64,000 nucleotides of DNA, taken from positions 310,001 through 374,000 of the forward strand of contig JAULSN010000006.1 of assembly GCA_033439765.1 (NCBI GenBank), read 5' to 3'. Below, piece by piece: positions 1 to 10,823 of this stretch. The DNA is from Lasiosphaeria ovina. Taxonomy: Eukaryota > Ascomycota > Sordariomycetes > Sordariales > Lasiosphaeriaceae. How positions within the stretch are numbered: position 1 is the first letter of the stretch; each line of letters starts with the position of its first letter. Below the pieces are notes generated by a model. It did not search any database. It saw only the letters and a list, made by a program, of their open reading frames with translations, and had not been told where the DNA came from. The translations under genes and the position numbers were made by a program.

Positions 1-1256
1 TCGGAGGGCCTCGCCAAAGACGTGTAGAGCCCTTTGACGCAGCTTAAAGCGCTCTGCGCGCACGGGGAAGCGCGAGGTGAACTGCTGGTCTAGCTCTTCA
101 ACCGTGATTTCCAGCACGGCGGCGATCTCCTCGCGCGTGTAGCCCTCCCTCTTGGTCAGCGTCGACGTGGTAAGCGCGATGAGCTCCTCGAGCTGCGCAG
201 GAATCGACCTCCTGGTGGAGTTTGGGTTGTGGTGCTCCGCCAGGGCGACATACGTCTCGTGGAAGCCGTGCAAGCTGACGCCGAGGGGCGCCGCATCGGC
301 GGGGAGGCGGGTCCCTGGCGGGTTGAGGACGGCGTTCAGGTAAGCGGCCGCGAGGCTGCACTCAACGACGCGGAGGTTGTAGTGGATGGGCCCCGTGACA
401 AACTTGTCCGCGGTGACGAAGGACTGGGCGATTAGGAAGGTGAGCTCCGGGCTGGTCTCGGGGAAGTAGACGGGCCGCGCTTTGAGTGAGGGGGTGAAAG
501 AGACGAAGAGGGCCGAGCCGCGCTCCGAAAAGACGGAGGCCGACTGGTCCATTCTGGAATGCAGGTGTTAGCTGTCCTTGATGCGGTAAATCAAAGGCGG
601 CTGTTCCTCTCTTACCCTCCCGAGTTTACGCCGACGGCCCGCTCACTGACGATGGCCAGCTCGGTCAGGGCTGTCTTGTCGACCTCGCGCTCGCCGTTGG
701 CTGCCATGACTGCCAGGGCACTCGCGCTGACAAAGGCGGCGCTCGAACTCAGGCCGCCGCCGGCGGGTACAGTGCCGTCCATCAGGATCTGCATGCTCTT
801 GGGGCGGAAGTCATGGCCGTACTTCTTGCGCAGCAGCTCGAGAGCGCCGCGCAGGCCCGACTTGAAGTAGTTGGTCCATTCGTGCACGGTGGCATCGATG
901 TCGACTGCATCGTAAGGAACATCGAACTCGCGCGTTGGGAACTTGGCCTCCTGGACGTTGGCGATCTGGATCTTGTACGAGTCCGCCTGGGCTGACGTCG
1001 TCTTGGCCGGCGAGACAGAGACGGCGAGCAGGGCATCAGCCGTGATGGCCATGGGCAGGACCGAGTACAGCGAGTAGTCAATGTGCTCGCCGATAATGTT
1101 CACACGGCCGGGCGACCGCGACACAAACTCGGGGGCGTGGCCATAAATCGTCTCAAACTTGGCGAGGAGCTTGCTCCATCGCTGTGCCTGCGCGTTCAGT
1201 GCATCCTCGGTGTAGATGTCCTTGAGCGAACGGGCGATGGGCACGGAACCGGCCAT
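1..1256 (-). CDS. GAL1: galactokinase, 5' part (cut by window edge)
   Basis: GHMP-family kinase that phosphorylates galactose to galactose-1-phosphate, the first committed step of the Leloir pathway in the cytosol. Exon 1 is 1256..616 and exon 2 runs from 553 off the window start. The 62-nt intron has a GTAAGA donor and a TTCCAG acceptor, and the join restores the reading through GVNSGG-MDQS. Seen in the sequence: the galactokinase signature SPGRVNIIGEHIDY near residues 47-61, which binds sugar, and the GHMP ATP loop GGGLSSSAAF near residue 166. The ATG at 1256 gives MAGSVPIARS, a usual N-terminus for fungal galactokinases. About 400 residues are present; the C-terminal GHMP motif lies outside. 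A TATATAT box lies about 70 nt upstream. Identification is secure; the missing end cannot be judged. Confidence 0.93.
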
Positions 1257-1323
1257 CCTGACCGCAAATATTTTGGTAGTTTATATGTACTGGTACTGGA
1301 AGCTTGACTGCTGCAGTTCAAGG

Positions 1324-1330
1324 TATATAT
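1324..1330 (-). promoter_or_regulatory. TATA-like box upstream of galactokinase
   Basis: A TATATAT run lies about 70 nt upstream of the galactokinase ATG and would suit transcription of that gene. Position and sequence are seen; its role is inferred. Confidence 0.3.
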
Positions 1331-1870
1331 GTATGTAAATGGGAACAGAAGAATATTACTAAAAGAATGGCAAGAAGGATCGTGCAGGAATTCGGGTCGT
1401 TCTCGTAGAGCTGCCCCGCGTCACGTCAAGAGGAGAGCGGAGAGACCCCGCACTCGGGCTGTGATGGATGGAGATGGCAGCGATCGCGGGACGGGAAAAG
1501 GGGAAGGTGCCAAGGTGGAAATGAGCTTGAGCGGAGCTACAGACCTTAACTTGAGGCAACTTTGGTTGTTAATGGCATCCAAGTTGAAATCAGGGAAGGA
1601 AGCACCTGCCAGCGCGACGGGGCTCGGATCTGAAGCACTTGCCTTCCTCCCTTCTCTTGGGTTGGTAGCTTCCCAACCTGGCAAGTAACACGAACGTTCA
1701 ACCTTCAATGCAGCCCTCGAGAGTCGACTGAGGAGCACCCGACAGCATTCACACACTTGGGCTGTCATGCGAGTGCCTCTCCACTCTTCGTGTGGTGCTG
1801 CAGCTGTTGTGCATTTTATGTCGCCGAGCATTTGGCCGCTGGCGGAGTCCAACACGCGCGCGCAGAGACA

Positions 1871-1888
1871 GAGAGAGAGAGAGAGAGA
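1871..1888. repeat. (GA)9 microsatellite
   Basis: Nine GA dinucleotides in the gene-free stretch between galactokinase and the inverted-repeat element. The rest of 1331..1958 shows no credible gene. Confidence 0.9.
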
Positions 1889-1958
1889 TCAGCTTCTTGA
1901 ATATCCGCTGCACAAGTACGAGATACACTACGTTGCAAGCGTTGCAGCTACCTTACCT

Positions 1959-2206
1959 ACAATCCAATCCCTGAATGTTTGTTGGCGTGGTACTTTCCAA
2001 GATCCAAATGGCCTTTGCATCTTACGACTCGCCGTAAAGGTTTTTCGCTAAGGGAGATAACAGCTATTTGAATCCCTATTTTGGAATCCTAGAGGTCTAT
2101 TCCTTCTCTAGAAATACCTATGAAAGATCCTTCCTGGCCGGTTCATTTGTTATTTTCTTTTCCTTCGTAGGTACCACGCCAACAAACAATTCAGGGATTG
2201 GATTGT
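1959..2206. mobile_element. MITE-like element with 36-bp inverted termini
   Basis: The left end (1959..1993) begins ACAATCCAATCCCTGAAT and continues GTTTGTTGGCGTGGTAC. The right end (2171..2206) is its reverse complement apart from one inserted T. About 177 bp of AT-rich sequence without coding capacity lies between. This is the form of a non-autonomous DNA transposon (MITE). A target-site duplication is not clear: the left flank ends CTTACCTA and the right flank begins TGCCTAAC, so any duplication has decayed. I see no second copy in the window. It could also be a long hairpin with another origin. Confidence 0.6.
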
Positions 2207-2748
2207 GCCTAACCAACTAACATACATGCCTTGCACTAAAAAGGCCCCGATCGAAGCCGGGAACGGGAACGATAGCGCCGCCGTGGCTCGCGCCTCCACT
2301 CCGGATGCACCTCCCGTGCCTTCCTCCCCCTAGCAGGCGCCAACTCCCGGCTCCAACTTCCCTGAGGACTTTACAGTCGGCTGCCGTTGCTGTTGCTGGA
2401 ATTGAACAATTCAAGCGTGCAGCTGTGGGTGTGAGCAGCCAAGACTTGAGCGATGCAACCTGCTCCAAACTTTGAGCCATGCAATCATGGGGTTCTCGGA
2501 ACAGGAACAAAAACAGCAAATAACATAGTAGCCCCTATTGCCTCTATTCCTCCCAGGAACAAGGCACGTCGATTGGCATTGCCATCTTTATTTGTCTGTC
2601 TACCTGTCTACAGCCCCTGATCGTGCCAAGCGTCATAGCAGGTCTGGTACGTAAGAAACACGCCTCTGACGGACTCTCCCCGTTAACATTTCATCTTGGC
2701 CAACCCTCATCTCGTTTTCTCCATGCCCTCTAAATTCGCTAACCGTAC

Positions 2749-3414
2749 ATGCCCCCTAGCCTGCAAGATACAATGGCTGTGTCGCTCAAGCCAGGAGACC
2801 TATGTCTAATGGCAAACTTTGAACGCCACATCACCTATCATCCCGGAGGTCTACACGTGGATGTGGATGTGGACGGCGCATCCAGTCAAGTTCACTTGAA
2901 TTTCGAGGAGGCATTTCGGAAATATATGAACTTGGACCTTTACCTTCACTACGCGGGAAAATGGGGTACGGTGTACCAGATCTCCCCGACGCACTCGAAC
3001 GCCGACTCCGTTACCTAGAAAGTAGCCAAGCGGCCGGCTACATTTGCCGTTGAAAACACCTGGCCCAATCTCGTATACCTGGCCAAGGTCGTTGAGCTGG
3101 ATCTGGACAATCTGAAGGCCATTTATCAGCGGGACTTGCCTGAGGGCAGCCGCTAGCAGACGCTGCACGGCTTGCTCGAAACGTCCCTTATTCCAGATCA
3201 CAGCTTCACAGCCACCACCAGCGACTAGTGTCAAGGGCACTGGGCGGTACAAATGATCCAACATTTCTACGGCCTCGTCGAAAGGGCTGAGGCTGAGTCA
3301 TCTTTCCCTTACCCCTCTTTTGTACCGGGTAGGATATACCCATTGGCAATCCACTTGGCATGGGAAATGTGTTCCGAAAGCCCCCAGGGACTCCGCTATC
3401 CCGCCCGGTGCTAG
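2749..3414 (+). pseudogene. decayed reading frame broken by three in-frame TAG codons
   Basis: One frame starts at ATG 2749 (or 2773) and reads as ordinary-looking protein to 3414, but is broken by TAG at 3016, 3154 and 3226 before a fourth TAG at 3412. Segments between the stops have balanced composition, for example MNLDLYLHYAGKWGTVYQIS, NLVYLAKVVELDLDNL and IQHFYGLVERAEAES, and no frameshift is needed. All breaks are TAG, and each could come from a CAG codon by a C-to-T change in a CpA context, the preference of repeat-induced point mutation in ascomycetes. I do not recognise the family. It may instead be a chance open frame or hold small introns. Confidence 0.4.
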
Positions 3415-4655
3415 ACGCACGTGCTACGGAATGGGCATTTATAAACTGGAGAGGCGAGGGGATTCATGACAGAGGATATGATGATGGCAGATGTGTGGAA
3501 AGCGAACGGACCGAGATAACGAACCGAGAGGGATACGCTGATAGAGGGCGTGAGAATGGAGGACAGAACGAAAGAGGGTGGAACAAGAGAGGACAAATCA
3601 AGAGAGGACGAAGACGAAAGATCAAACTCGAAGAGGGTAGAGACGACAATATCGGCTCGGAGGATGAGGGAACCAATGCCACGAGCATGTCATGTCGAAG
3701 AAACTCGTGTCTTCAGCAGGAACTCCAGTGACTATCACCGCGACAAGCCCCAGGAGCGTCGCTATATAGAAGGGCCAGATGACAGTTTCAGCGCCGCCGT
3801 GGTGGGAATTAATAAGTGGTTTGTCAACATCCCTGGCGTCTCGTCTTCGTCCTGTGCGGTCAAGAGGCTGGCCCGCTTCCTGGTCAGTCACTCTTGATTT
3901 CCCATCGAATTGACTGCGCCGTTCTATTTTCTGGAACTCCTAGCTTGTTGTCAGAGAGGTCAAAAGGTTTAGCGCATGTATATAGCACAGTCTTGAGAGT
4001 TATAGACTAATCAGCAGCCACTTGGCGAAATTGTCAGCGAACACTGAACAATGTCTCCCAGCGTGCGGTGGAGTCGTCTCTGGAAAGGGACTTGCCTCGA
4101 CCACGCTGGATGCAACAACCGCCGCTGTTGGCTTCTATTATACCATAGCGCCGCCTCTCGAGCATCTCCACCAACTGCTTATGGCCCTGGCTTGTAGGGG
4201 CTCTTGTTTACTTGCCGGATCGCTACGGTAGTCCGATGGTGTGGCCCTCCCTCCCCCGGCCAGCGTGCAATTCCAACCTCGAAGTCTGATACGAAGGGTA
4301 TCTGCGTATCCAAACCAGAGCCATGGCGGTTTGGGCCGGTTTGCGGGATAGGGAGCATAGCAGCGGCGGCTCCATATTTCACCCTTTCTTTATGACGCCT
4401 AGCCCGCCTCTTTCGGACGTCACTCCGCCACTGCCATCATTGCATCGGTTTCCCCATCCCATCCCATCCCATCCCATCCCATCCCCTCGCCATTCGCTTC
4501 GCATTCCGGTGTCGACCCACGAGTCCCCCTTCTTTGTTCTGTCCGCTAGAAATTGACAGCAAATCTATCACTCAGACGCCCCCAGTCCCATAAATCTGTC
4601 CTAGGTACCTACATAGGAAAATTATCATGGCTGCTAATGACGCCACCTCCTCGTT
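3415..4655. other. gene-free stretch upstream of the metallothionein
   Basis: Holds purine-rich, repetitive sequence (3540..3660) whose short reading frames are rich in R, G, E and K, and a minus-strand frame (3891..3622) with one possible membrane segment that I do not accept as a gene. The last part is presumably the metallothionein promoter. Confidence 0.5.
4453..4482. repeat. (CCCAT)6 microsatellite
   Basis: Six perfect CCCAT units about 360 bp upstream of the metallothionein start codon. Confidence 0.9.
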
Positions 4656-4661
4656 CCCATC

Positions 4662-4667
4662 TATAAG
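4662..4667 (+). promoter_or_regulatory. TATA box of the metallothionein gene
   Basis: TATAAG lies 180 nt upstream of the metallothionein ATG, followed by a CT-rich and then A-rich leader. Highly expressed small fungal genes often have such a box. The role is inferred. Confidence 0.4.
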
Positions 4668-4841
4668 TGAGGCGTGGTTCTCCTTTGTGTTCTAGTCTCT
4701 TGTTGCAACTACATACATACATCTTTCCTGACCACCACTCTGCTGCAGAAACTCGGCAGAGAAGCACAAACAACGCGCCTCGGATTCGTCTTGCACGAGA
4801 ATCATCTTACCTCAATCTCTCACCAAAGCATCCCGTTCAAC

Positions 4842-5027
4842 ATGGGCGACGGAGACTGCGGCTACGCGTCGTCGGGCAAGTGCGGCTGCCCAGCCGGCCA
4901 GTGCACATGCACCAACTGCCCTGTAAGTGTCGACCCCCTTTTTAAATAAATAAAAAAGATTTCCTTTTCTCCTATTTTTTCTTCTTCCGGTTCCCCTTAA
5001 TAAACACAGCTGGCGGGCGTCTCCTAG
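4842..5027 (+). CDS. small CxC metallothionein (32 aa, one intron)
   Basis: A cysteine-thiolate metal-binding peptide. Exon 1 (4842..4922) encodes 27 residues with six cysteines at 6, 14, 16, 21, 23 and 26, including two Cys-x-Cys pairs (KCGCP and QCTCTNC). A GTAAGT donor follows, and the intron 4923..5009 ends ACACAG. Exon 2 (5010..5027) adds LAGVS and TAG. Size and Cys pattern match the 20-30 aa copper-binding metallothioneins of filamentous ascomycetes, such as Magnaporthe MMT1, Podospora MT1 and Colletotrichum CAP3/CAP5 (from memory). These bind copper or zinc, and some are needed for appressorium wall function. It stands alone with a TATA box and a long 5' leader. If exon 2 were wrong only the last five residues would change, since all cysteines are in exon 1. 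Confidence 0.8.
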
Positions 5028-6320
5028 CACAGGTTGTATTTATTCCCGTCCCCTTTGCCCGTACATCTGCGCGACATGGGACAGGCAACTGACTCGTGGA
5101 TGGAGGGCGGCAGTCGCACACCAACAAGTAAACCACGCGTAATTTGACAAGACGAGATTGGACTTCATGGCTCGGGTTGGAAGCGAGTGACGAAAAGCTT
5201 CGAACGAAATTACACTTGTTTTCTCTCTTCTCTTTTGTCTTGATATACAGATCAGGTCGTGCCCGAGTGGCGAGCAGTATGGGCTAGCTAGGTCAACCAG
5301 TATAGTGCTGAAAGTCAATGGACAGGGGTTGCCACGCGAAAGCAAGTTTCTACCAGGTAGACCTATCCCAGATTGCTGGTGTCAGACCCAGCAAGCACAC
5401 AACGCGGCAGTCAGTAACAACAGCAAAAGTAGTAATACAAGTGCTTCATTGCAATCAGTAGAGAGTGCTATGAGCGTAAAGAATCAAAGTGTCTGCGAGC
5501 GAGCTTGCGAGCCCCGGAGGCAAGCGAGCAAGCGAGCAACAAGTAAGCAAGCCCGGGGCGGGCAAAAGAAGAGAAGAAAGAACAGGACCCGAAGGTGTGC
5601 CCCCGTCCGTACATTTTATATAGATCCCGCCAGAAAAGAAAACCAGAAGAGAAGGAAAATGAGTCCAACAACGCTTAGGAGGGGGCATCTCGCTCTCTCT
5701 GTGTGTCTGTCCAATTTGTTCCCGTCCATCCCTCGTTCCACAGTTTTGTTTTGTGTATGCCCAATCTGTTCGTTCCCAAGTTATATCGCCCACCCCTCTC
5801 CCAAATAAAACCAAAAGCCAAACAAATAACCCGCTCTACCCAAGAGGTCAAGGGGGATAGAAGAGACAGGAGAATGAAAAGAATACAAAAAAAGAATAAT
5901 ACATCCAAGTCATGACTCATATGATGCATCCATCCGTGAGTGTGGTTGGTGGAGGTGGTGATTGGCCGGCCATCCTTGTTTTTGTCTTTCTCATGACGCC
6001 CAGAAGCGAAAAGAATAAAAAAAAAAAAATGCCCCCAAAATAAGAGAATTTTTTGATCTTCCCTTTCCCAGCCGAATGAAATAAAAATGTTTCTAAAAAG
6101 AATAGGTATTGATTGATAGGAGGGTCCCGAGAAGGAAAAGACAAGTCCGGAACCCACTAGGAGATAAAAAAAAAAGTAGCTAACCCAAAAGATGCGCGTC
6201 AAGAGAAGTGAAGAGAAATGAAGTGAAGTTGAAGAAGGAGAAAACGATATCTCCAAACAGGATTACAAAACAATTAGGCGTAGTAGGTGTAGTAGGTAAG
6301 GTTAGTTAGGGGTCGCGGTG
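5028..6320. other. intergenic, probable 3' regions of two convergent genes
   Basis: Lies between the ends of the metallothionein (+) and the C2H2 gene (-). From 5460 on it is rich in A and G runs with many short frames of extreme composition. Nothing recognisable as a gene. Confidence 0.6.
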
Positions 6321-8579
6321 TCACATGGATTCGTAGCAGTCGCCGTCAAGGTCGTGGTCGTTGTGGTAGTCGTCTATGTCGAGCTCCTTGGAGCCGACGG
6401 CCGAGAGCTGGGGCGAAGTCATGTACCCGGCGGGGGCGGCGGCGGCCGATATGTGTGGGTAGGTAGGCGAGAGCAGGCCATCGTTGCCGGAAGCGTATCC
6501 GGCGACTGAGTCGAATTGGGGCTGCATGGAAAAGGTCGGCGAGTACTCGTCGCTAAGGCTGCTGCCGCCACTAACCCACGCCACGGACTGCGGGGGAAGA
6601 AGCGCCGGCATCGAATCGCTGCCCGAGATGGCGTTCTGGGCGACCAGTGCTCCGTTTGCGGCTTCGCCATACGCCCCGGCGCCATATGGCTGGTAGGCGA
6701 AGGATTCCTGGAGTCCGTACGAGGCGGCGCGGGCCGAGTACGCATGGTCGTGTGGCAGTGCCGGCAAGCCGTCGACTCGTCCGCTGCCGACGCCGGCCGC
6801 GTCGTCTTGCAGATAGAGGTGTGAATCGAGGTGGTGGACCGGCCTGTGGGAGCTCGAGGTCGACGTGCAATGTTCTTTGAGCGGCAGGCGCAGGTCAAGC
6901 GGCAGCTTCGCGAGAGGGCCCTTTGGCTCGCAGTATGGCTTGGATCCGAGACGGACGGCCCACGTAATCAGAGAGTCGACGTCAGAGAAGTGGCGGGTTT
7001 CGAGCAGCTTCCTAAGAACGGTAGATGTATGCGACTGCCATTCCAGGTCCTGCGGCCCAGCTACCCTCTTCTTGCGGTCCTTCCAGTGTCCCTCGACGGC
7101 TTTCTGACGCATCAGGTTCCTGATTCGGGCCGAGTGCGACCACTCGCGGTTCGAGAGATTGTCCTCAAAGTGGTTGATGACGTGGTTGAAGTACTCGGTG
7201 GCCTTCTTGTCGGCGTCGTCCTCACTGGATGCCTCGAGGACAAGTTTGCAGTTGATGAAGCCACAGCCAAAGACAACCTGGGGGCAGAGCTTGACCTTCG
7301 CTTCCTCTGAGCTGTGCTGCGTGTCTCCATGTACGTCTTTCAGGTGATGGTCGAGGGCCTTTTGCCAGTCAAACGACATGCCGCAGCTGCGCACCGGGCA
7401 GAGCCACTGGGCGTCGGTATGATGGAATGACTTGAAGTGGCGCTTGAGGTCGGCTTTTCGCAGCGTCGAAGAGTTCATGTTGAGTTCCAAGCAAAAGGGG
7501 CACTCGAATAAGGGCTTCTTGGGAGACATGGGAGACAGTGCGGCGGATCCGCCGAGCTTCTGCGTCGCCTTGGAGACTCGGTGCGGTGCAGCCACAGCCC
7601 GGTATCCGAGGGACCTCTTCTGGTGCGACATGGGGGCTGGCGTCAACGGGGTAGCGTAGGAAGCTGTGTCGTGCTCGGGTATGGAAATCGAGTGGACGCT
7701 CTCTTCGATGGAGCTCGTGTCGTCCGAGTAGCCCATTCTACTCGACGACCGCTGGGACGACATCTTGCTGCGGATGCTCGAGTTTGTCGAGGCCGATGAG
7801 AACCTGCCAGAGGGAGGCTGGGTAACCATGGAGCGGCTCCGGCTCGAAGGAAACTCGGACTCGAGGAAATTGGTCCAAGCTTTGCCATTATCCGTCAGGA
7901 ACGGAATGAGGATTCTCAAGACTTGGATCGACTTGTCCGGCGGGAGCACGGTCAGAAGCTCTTCAACTGTCTCGCGGTTCTGCATGGCGACTGTGCCGAA
8001 CTCGTGCAGCCGGCAACAATACAATATTAGACAGGGGGCAGCTGGGGCTTGCCGGGGAGGGAGTGCTGGCGCGGTGGAAATCTAGACTCGGGCGTATCTT
8101 GTTGTATGCGTAAAAGGAGTGAAAAGAGGATAAGGAATGTATGAATTAGAGCGAATAACGAATGCTGGGCTGCCGGCCGTAACCAAGGGGGCGAAACGAG
8201 AGAGGGAAAACAGAACGCAAATATCCAGTCCAGATCAAAAGAGCGAAACTATCTGGACGGCACTCAACACACCAACGCCTGCCCATATGGATGGATGCAG
8301 AGAGGAAACAGCCAGGACACGGCGGACTCTCCCAAGGTTAAATATACAATACGGCAGTACATTCATTACCTGAGTGCGGGACTCGTCGAGAGAGGAAAGA
8401 AGGACAATGGCCAAGTCGATGGCCGCGTGAATCGTCTTGCTCGTCCACAGAGCCCCACGACAACGCACTGGCCTGAATCTGCGCGCACCATTGTGTGCCC
8501 GCTGGTCGGTAGGTAGGCAAAACGACCAGGGGTTATCAAAGCTCGGCCGCCACGTCTCGTTGTCCCCAAAGTTCTCCAT
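6321..8579 (-). CDS. fungal C2H2 zinc-finger protein (putative regulator)
   Basis: Probable nuclear regulator of a family common in Pezizomycotina. Exon 2 (8000..6321) encodes MQNRETVEELLTVLPPDK, then a Ser-rich stretch. The zinc-finger region follows, with ECPFCLELN...HFKSFHH and LCPVRSCGMSFDWQKALDHHLKDVH, and then a KLCPQVVFGCGF segment. The C-terminal third is Gly/Ala/Tyr-rich and ends in an acidic tail. Exon 1 (8579..8370) ends IDLAIVLLSSLDESRTQ at a GTAATG donor and joins in phase to FGTVAMQNRE after a CACGAG acceptor, with CTAAT about 25 nt upstream. The 369-nt intron is long for this genome, so an extra small exon is possible. The start at 8579 (MENFGDNETW) is a guess, and exon 1 may hold another intron. 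About 629 aa in this model. Target genes unknown. Confidence 0.7.
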
Positions 8580-10823
8580 CCTCCTTAGGGTGGGTGGGAT
8601 GGTGTACGGCAGCAATTTCCATTTGTCAAGCAGCTATTTTGTTCCTGCATCAACTCTGCTGGAAATGGGAAACGCGAGATAGTGGCTAGCTGAAATCGTT
8701 ATATCAACATCTTCTCAATGTCCGCGGAGGAGAGGACGGGTCTGAGAAAAGTCACAGGTAGGTAGACAAACGCGGAGAATCGAAGAGCCCCAGGTGAGAT
8801 GCACGCAAGATTTTTCGCCTCCGCCACAGCAAGTCCAAAACGACCTCAGGGCAAGGCTCTGTAAAGTTGCAGTGCCATTTTGAGGATCCCTGCAAGCGAT
8901 TCACAGACATGACGGAATGGGCGTGAACCGAGAAGAAGCAATCTTGCCGCGGCCAGCCTGTTGCGTACCTGGATAGCAACCCGCTTCCACCTAGTTGGTC
9001 GACCGCAGTCGATGAAACACGCACCAAAGATACAATGACTGCCGCCTCGGGTTTTCGGAGATTTTCCTCTTGGGTGGACTAAGGTGCGCGGGTTCACGGT
9101 TGTGGGCGAGGCTGAGGCCGTTGTTGGTGGCGATAGCGATGAAGTCGTCGGCTGCCGAGCTTCTGAACCACTAGGCTCAAGTTCGCAGCCAATTGTCGAA
9201 CCCTAGGAGCTGCTGCCAGAGGAGTTCGCATCAACACGCAGCTTCAAATCTTGGGGCAAGATCGCGGTAAAGATTTCAACACTTGTTGTCTCGGCGCCCT
9301 TTGCCGGGCGAGAGCAGGGGTCGAAAAGGTCCATGGTGGCCCGGTGGGTGGTGTTGACTTTAGCAAATCTGCGGAGAGTGCCAGTTGTCTCGAGACAGGG
9401 GTGCTCAACTTTTCGCGGGGCTGGAGGCGGCGAAAAAAACGACGCCTTCCTGTACCCCCCTGTAGGTAGATTTCCGCCAGATTTGGGATGGCTGGCCTGC
9501 TGAAGACAGGGGTGTCTGGCTCCTCGATAGCGTGGGTTTCGATTTATTGTCAAGACAGAGACGGGCCATCCACCACCCCTGCCAATTGACCCTACTATTA
9601 TAGGTGCTTGGCTATCCGTACCTCAGGTGTGTATTCGTACATCTGCAGTCGAGAAAGTACATGATGCAGAGAGCAGAACATCGGATGATTCGGTGGGGGC
9701 ACTCACCTCTTGTCATCCAAAGGAGCGGTGAGGTGAACTGCACTTCTCCCCAAGATACGGACACTCGGACGATGTCACCCATCCTCGCTTGGCTTGGTAA
9801 AGAATCGAGAGAGCAGAAAGGCAGACTGCCTGACGGGATGCCGAGTTCGCGATGGATTCGTAAAGGCCGCCCGTTGCATCTGCTTCGGAGTGGGCGGAGA
9901 GGTCACGGATCCATGATCGAGTTGATCGCAATCACAGCCAGCTTTCCTCGCCATCACGTCTGGGCGCCGTGGTTCCTGCAGGGCTAGCGTGCACCTTTCA
10001 TTTTTCTTTTGAAAGGATCAAAAAGGCGTCAGATCAAATTCCATTTTCCTACTTGCGTCATGAAACCCTTCTACCCTTCGAGCTTCGCAGTACCCCCCCA
10101 CATGACCTCGACCTTGGGTGTCACGCCCGGCATTCCAAGAGCACCAGGGCCGGGAGTGGTACTTGCTACCTAGCTTAGCCGAAGGTAGGGGCCCACGCAA
10201 CTTGGTTTAGGGAAGTGAGGAGGCTCTGGGGTATCCCTAGAGTGGTAGGTGCTCAGAAGTGGTAGGTGCTCAGAAATTAGCATCTATTTCGAGTATGTTT
10301 GGACCGCTGCACCAGAAGTGCCGTAAACTGACAGAAAAGCCAGAATGTGGAGTAGCTATTCTGTGTCACATCGAGCAAGGCAGAGACAAGGAGAATGTTT
10401 CCATCTAGCGAGGGTCCGGAGCACTTCTCTTCATAGTCACGGTCCGACAGCAGGCAATGAATCGGATCGTCCGTGTCAAGCGTTTCCGAAACAATGGTAT
10501 CCATTCGTCCAATATGTACAGCCCACCCGTTACGGTGGTAGTGGTAGTGGCAGTAAGAGCTGGGTGAGGCCCAGCTCGGCACTGCTTTTGAGAGAGATCC
10601 CAGCCGCGGATCTGCAAACGCGATTTTGCCTGCCCGATAATGCAGAAAAAAATCAGCTCGAACCCTGATGAGAGAATAACTTTTTGCCTTCCTGATAAGC
10701 ATTTAATAACTCCAATCTCGACTAGTTGCCAAGAGAGCACTGCTGAGTGTGAGCCGTCCCGATGCGGGCCTATCAAAAGTAGCTTCGAAAAAATGGGCGT
10801 CGTTTTCAGCATGCACCCTTTTT
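8580..10823. other. 2.2-kb gene-free stretch
   Basis: Between the 5' side of the C2H2 gene and the 3' end of ILV2. Open frames here are short, in both directions and without recognisable motifs. One short tandem repeat is listed separately. Confidence 0.5.
10242..10275. repeat. 17-bp unit, two perfect tandem copies
   Basis: GTGGTAGGTGCTCAGAA occurs twice head to tail, about 550 bp beyond the stop codon of ILV2. Confidence 0.9.

Noticed and set aside
2851..3264. Minus-strand open frame (137 codons) over the decayed frame
   Set aside because: Shows no motif; the plus-strand frame reads more protein-like although broken. Neither is certain.
3622..3891. Minus-strand frame with one hydrophobic segment (FYIATLLGLVAVIVTG)
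   Set aside because: Too little support: no splice partners, promoter or family, and an antisense frame is equally open.
5675..6256. 193-codon minus-strand frame rich in Phe/Leu/Ser
   Set aside because: Product of an A/G-rich 3' region; looks like several TM segments only because of homopurine runs on the other strand.
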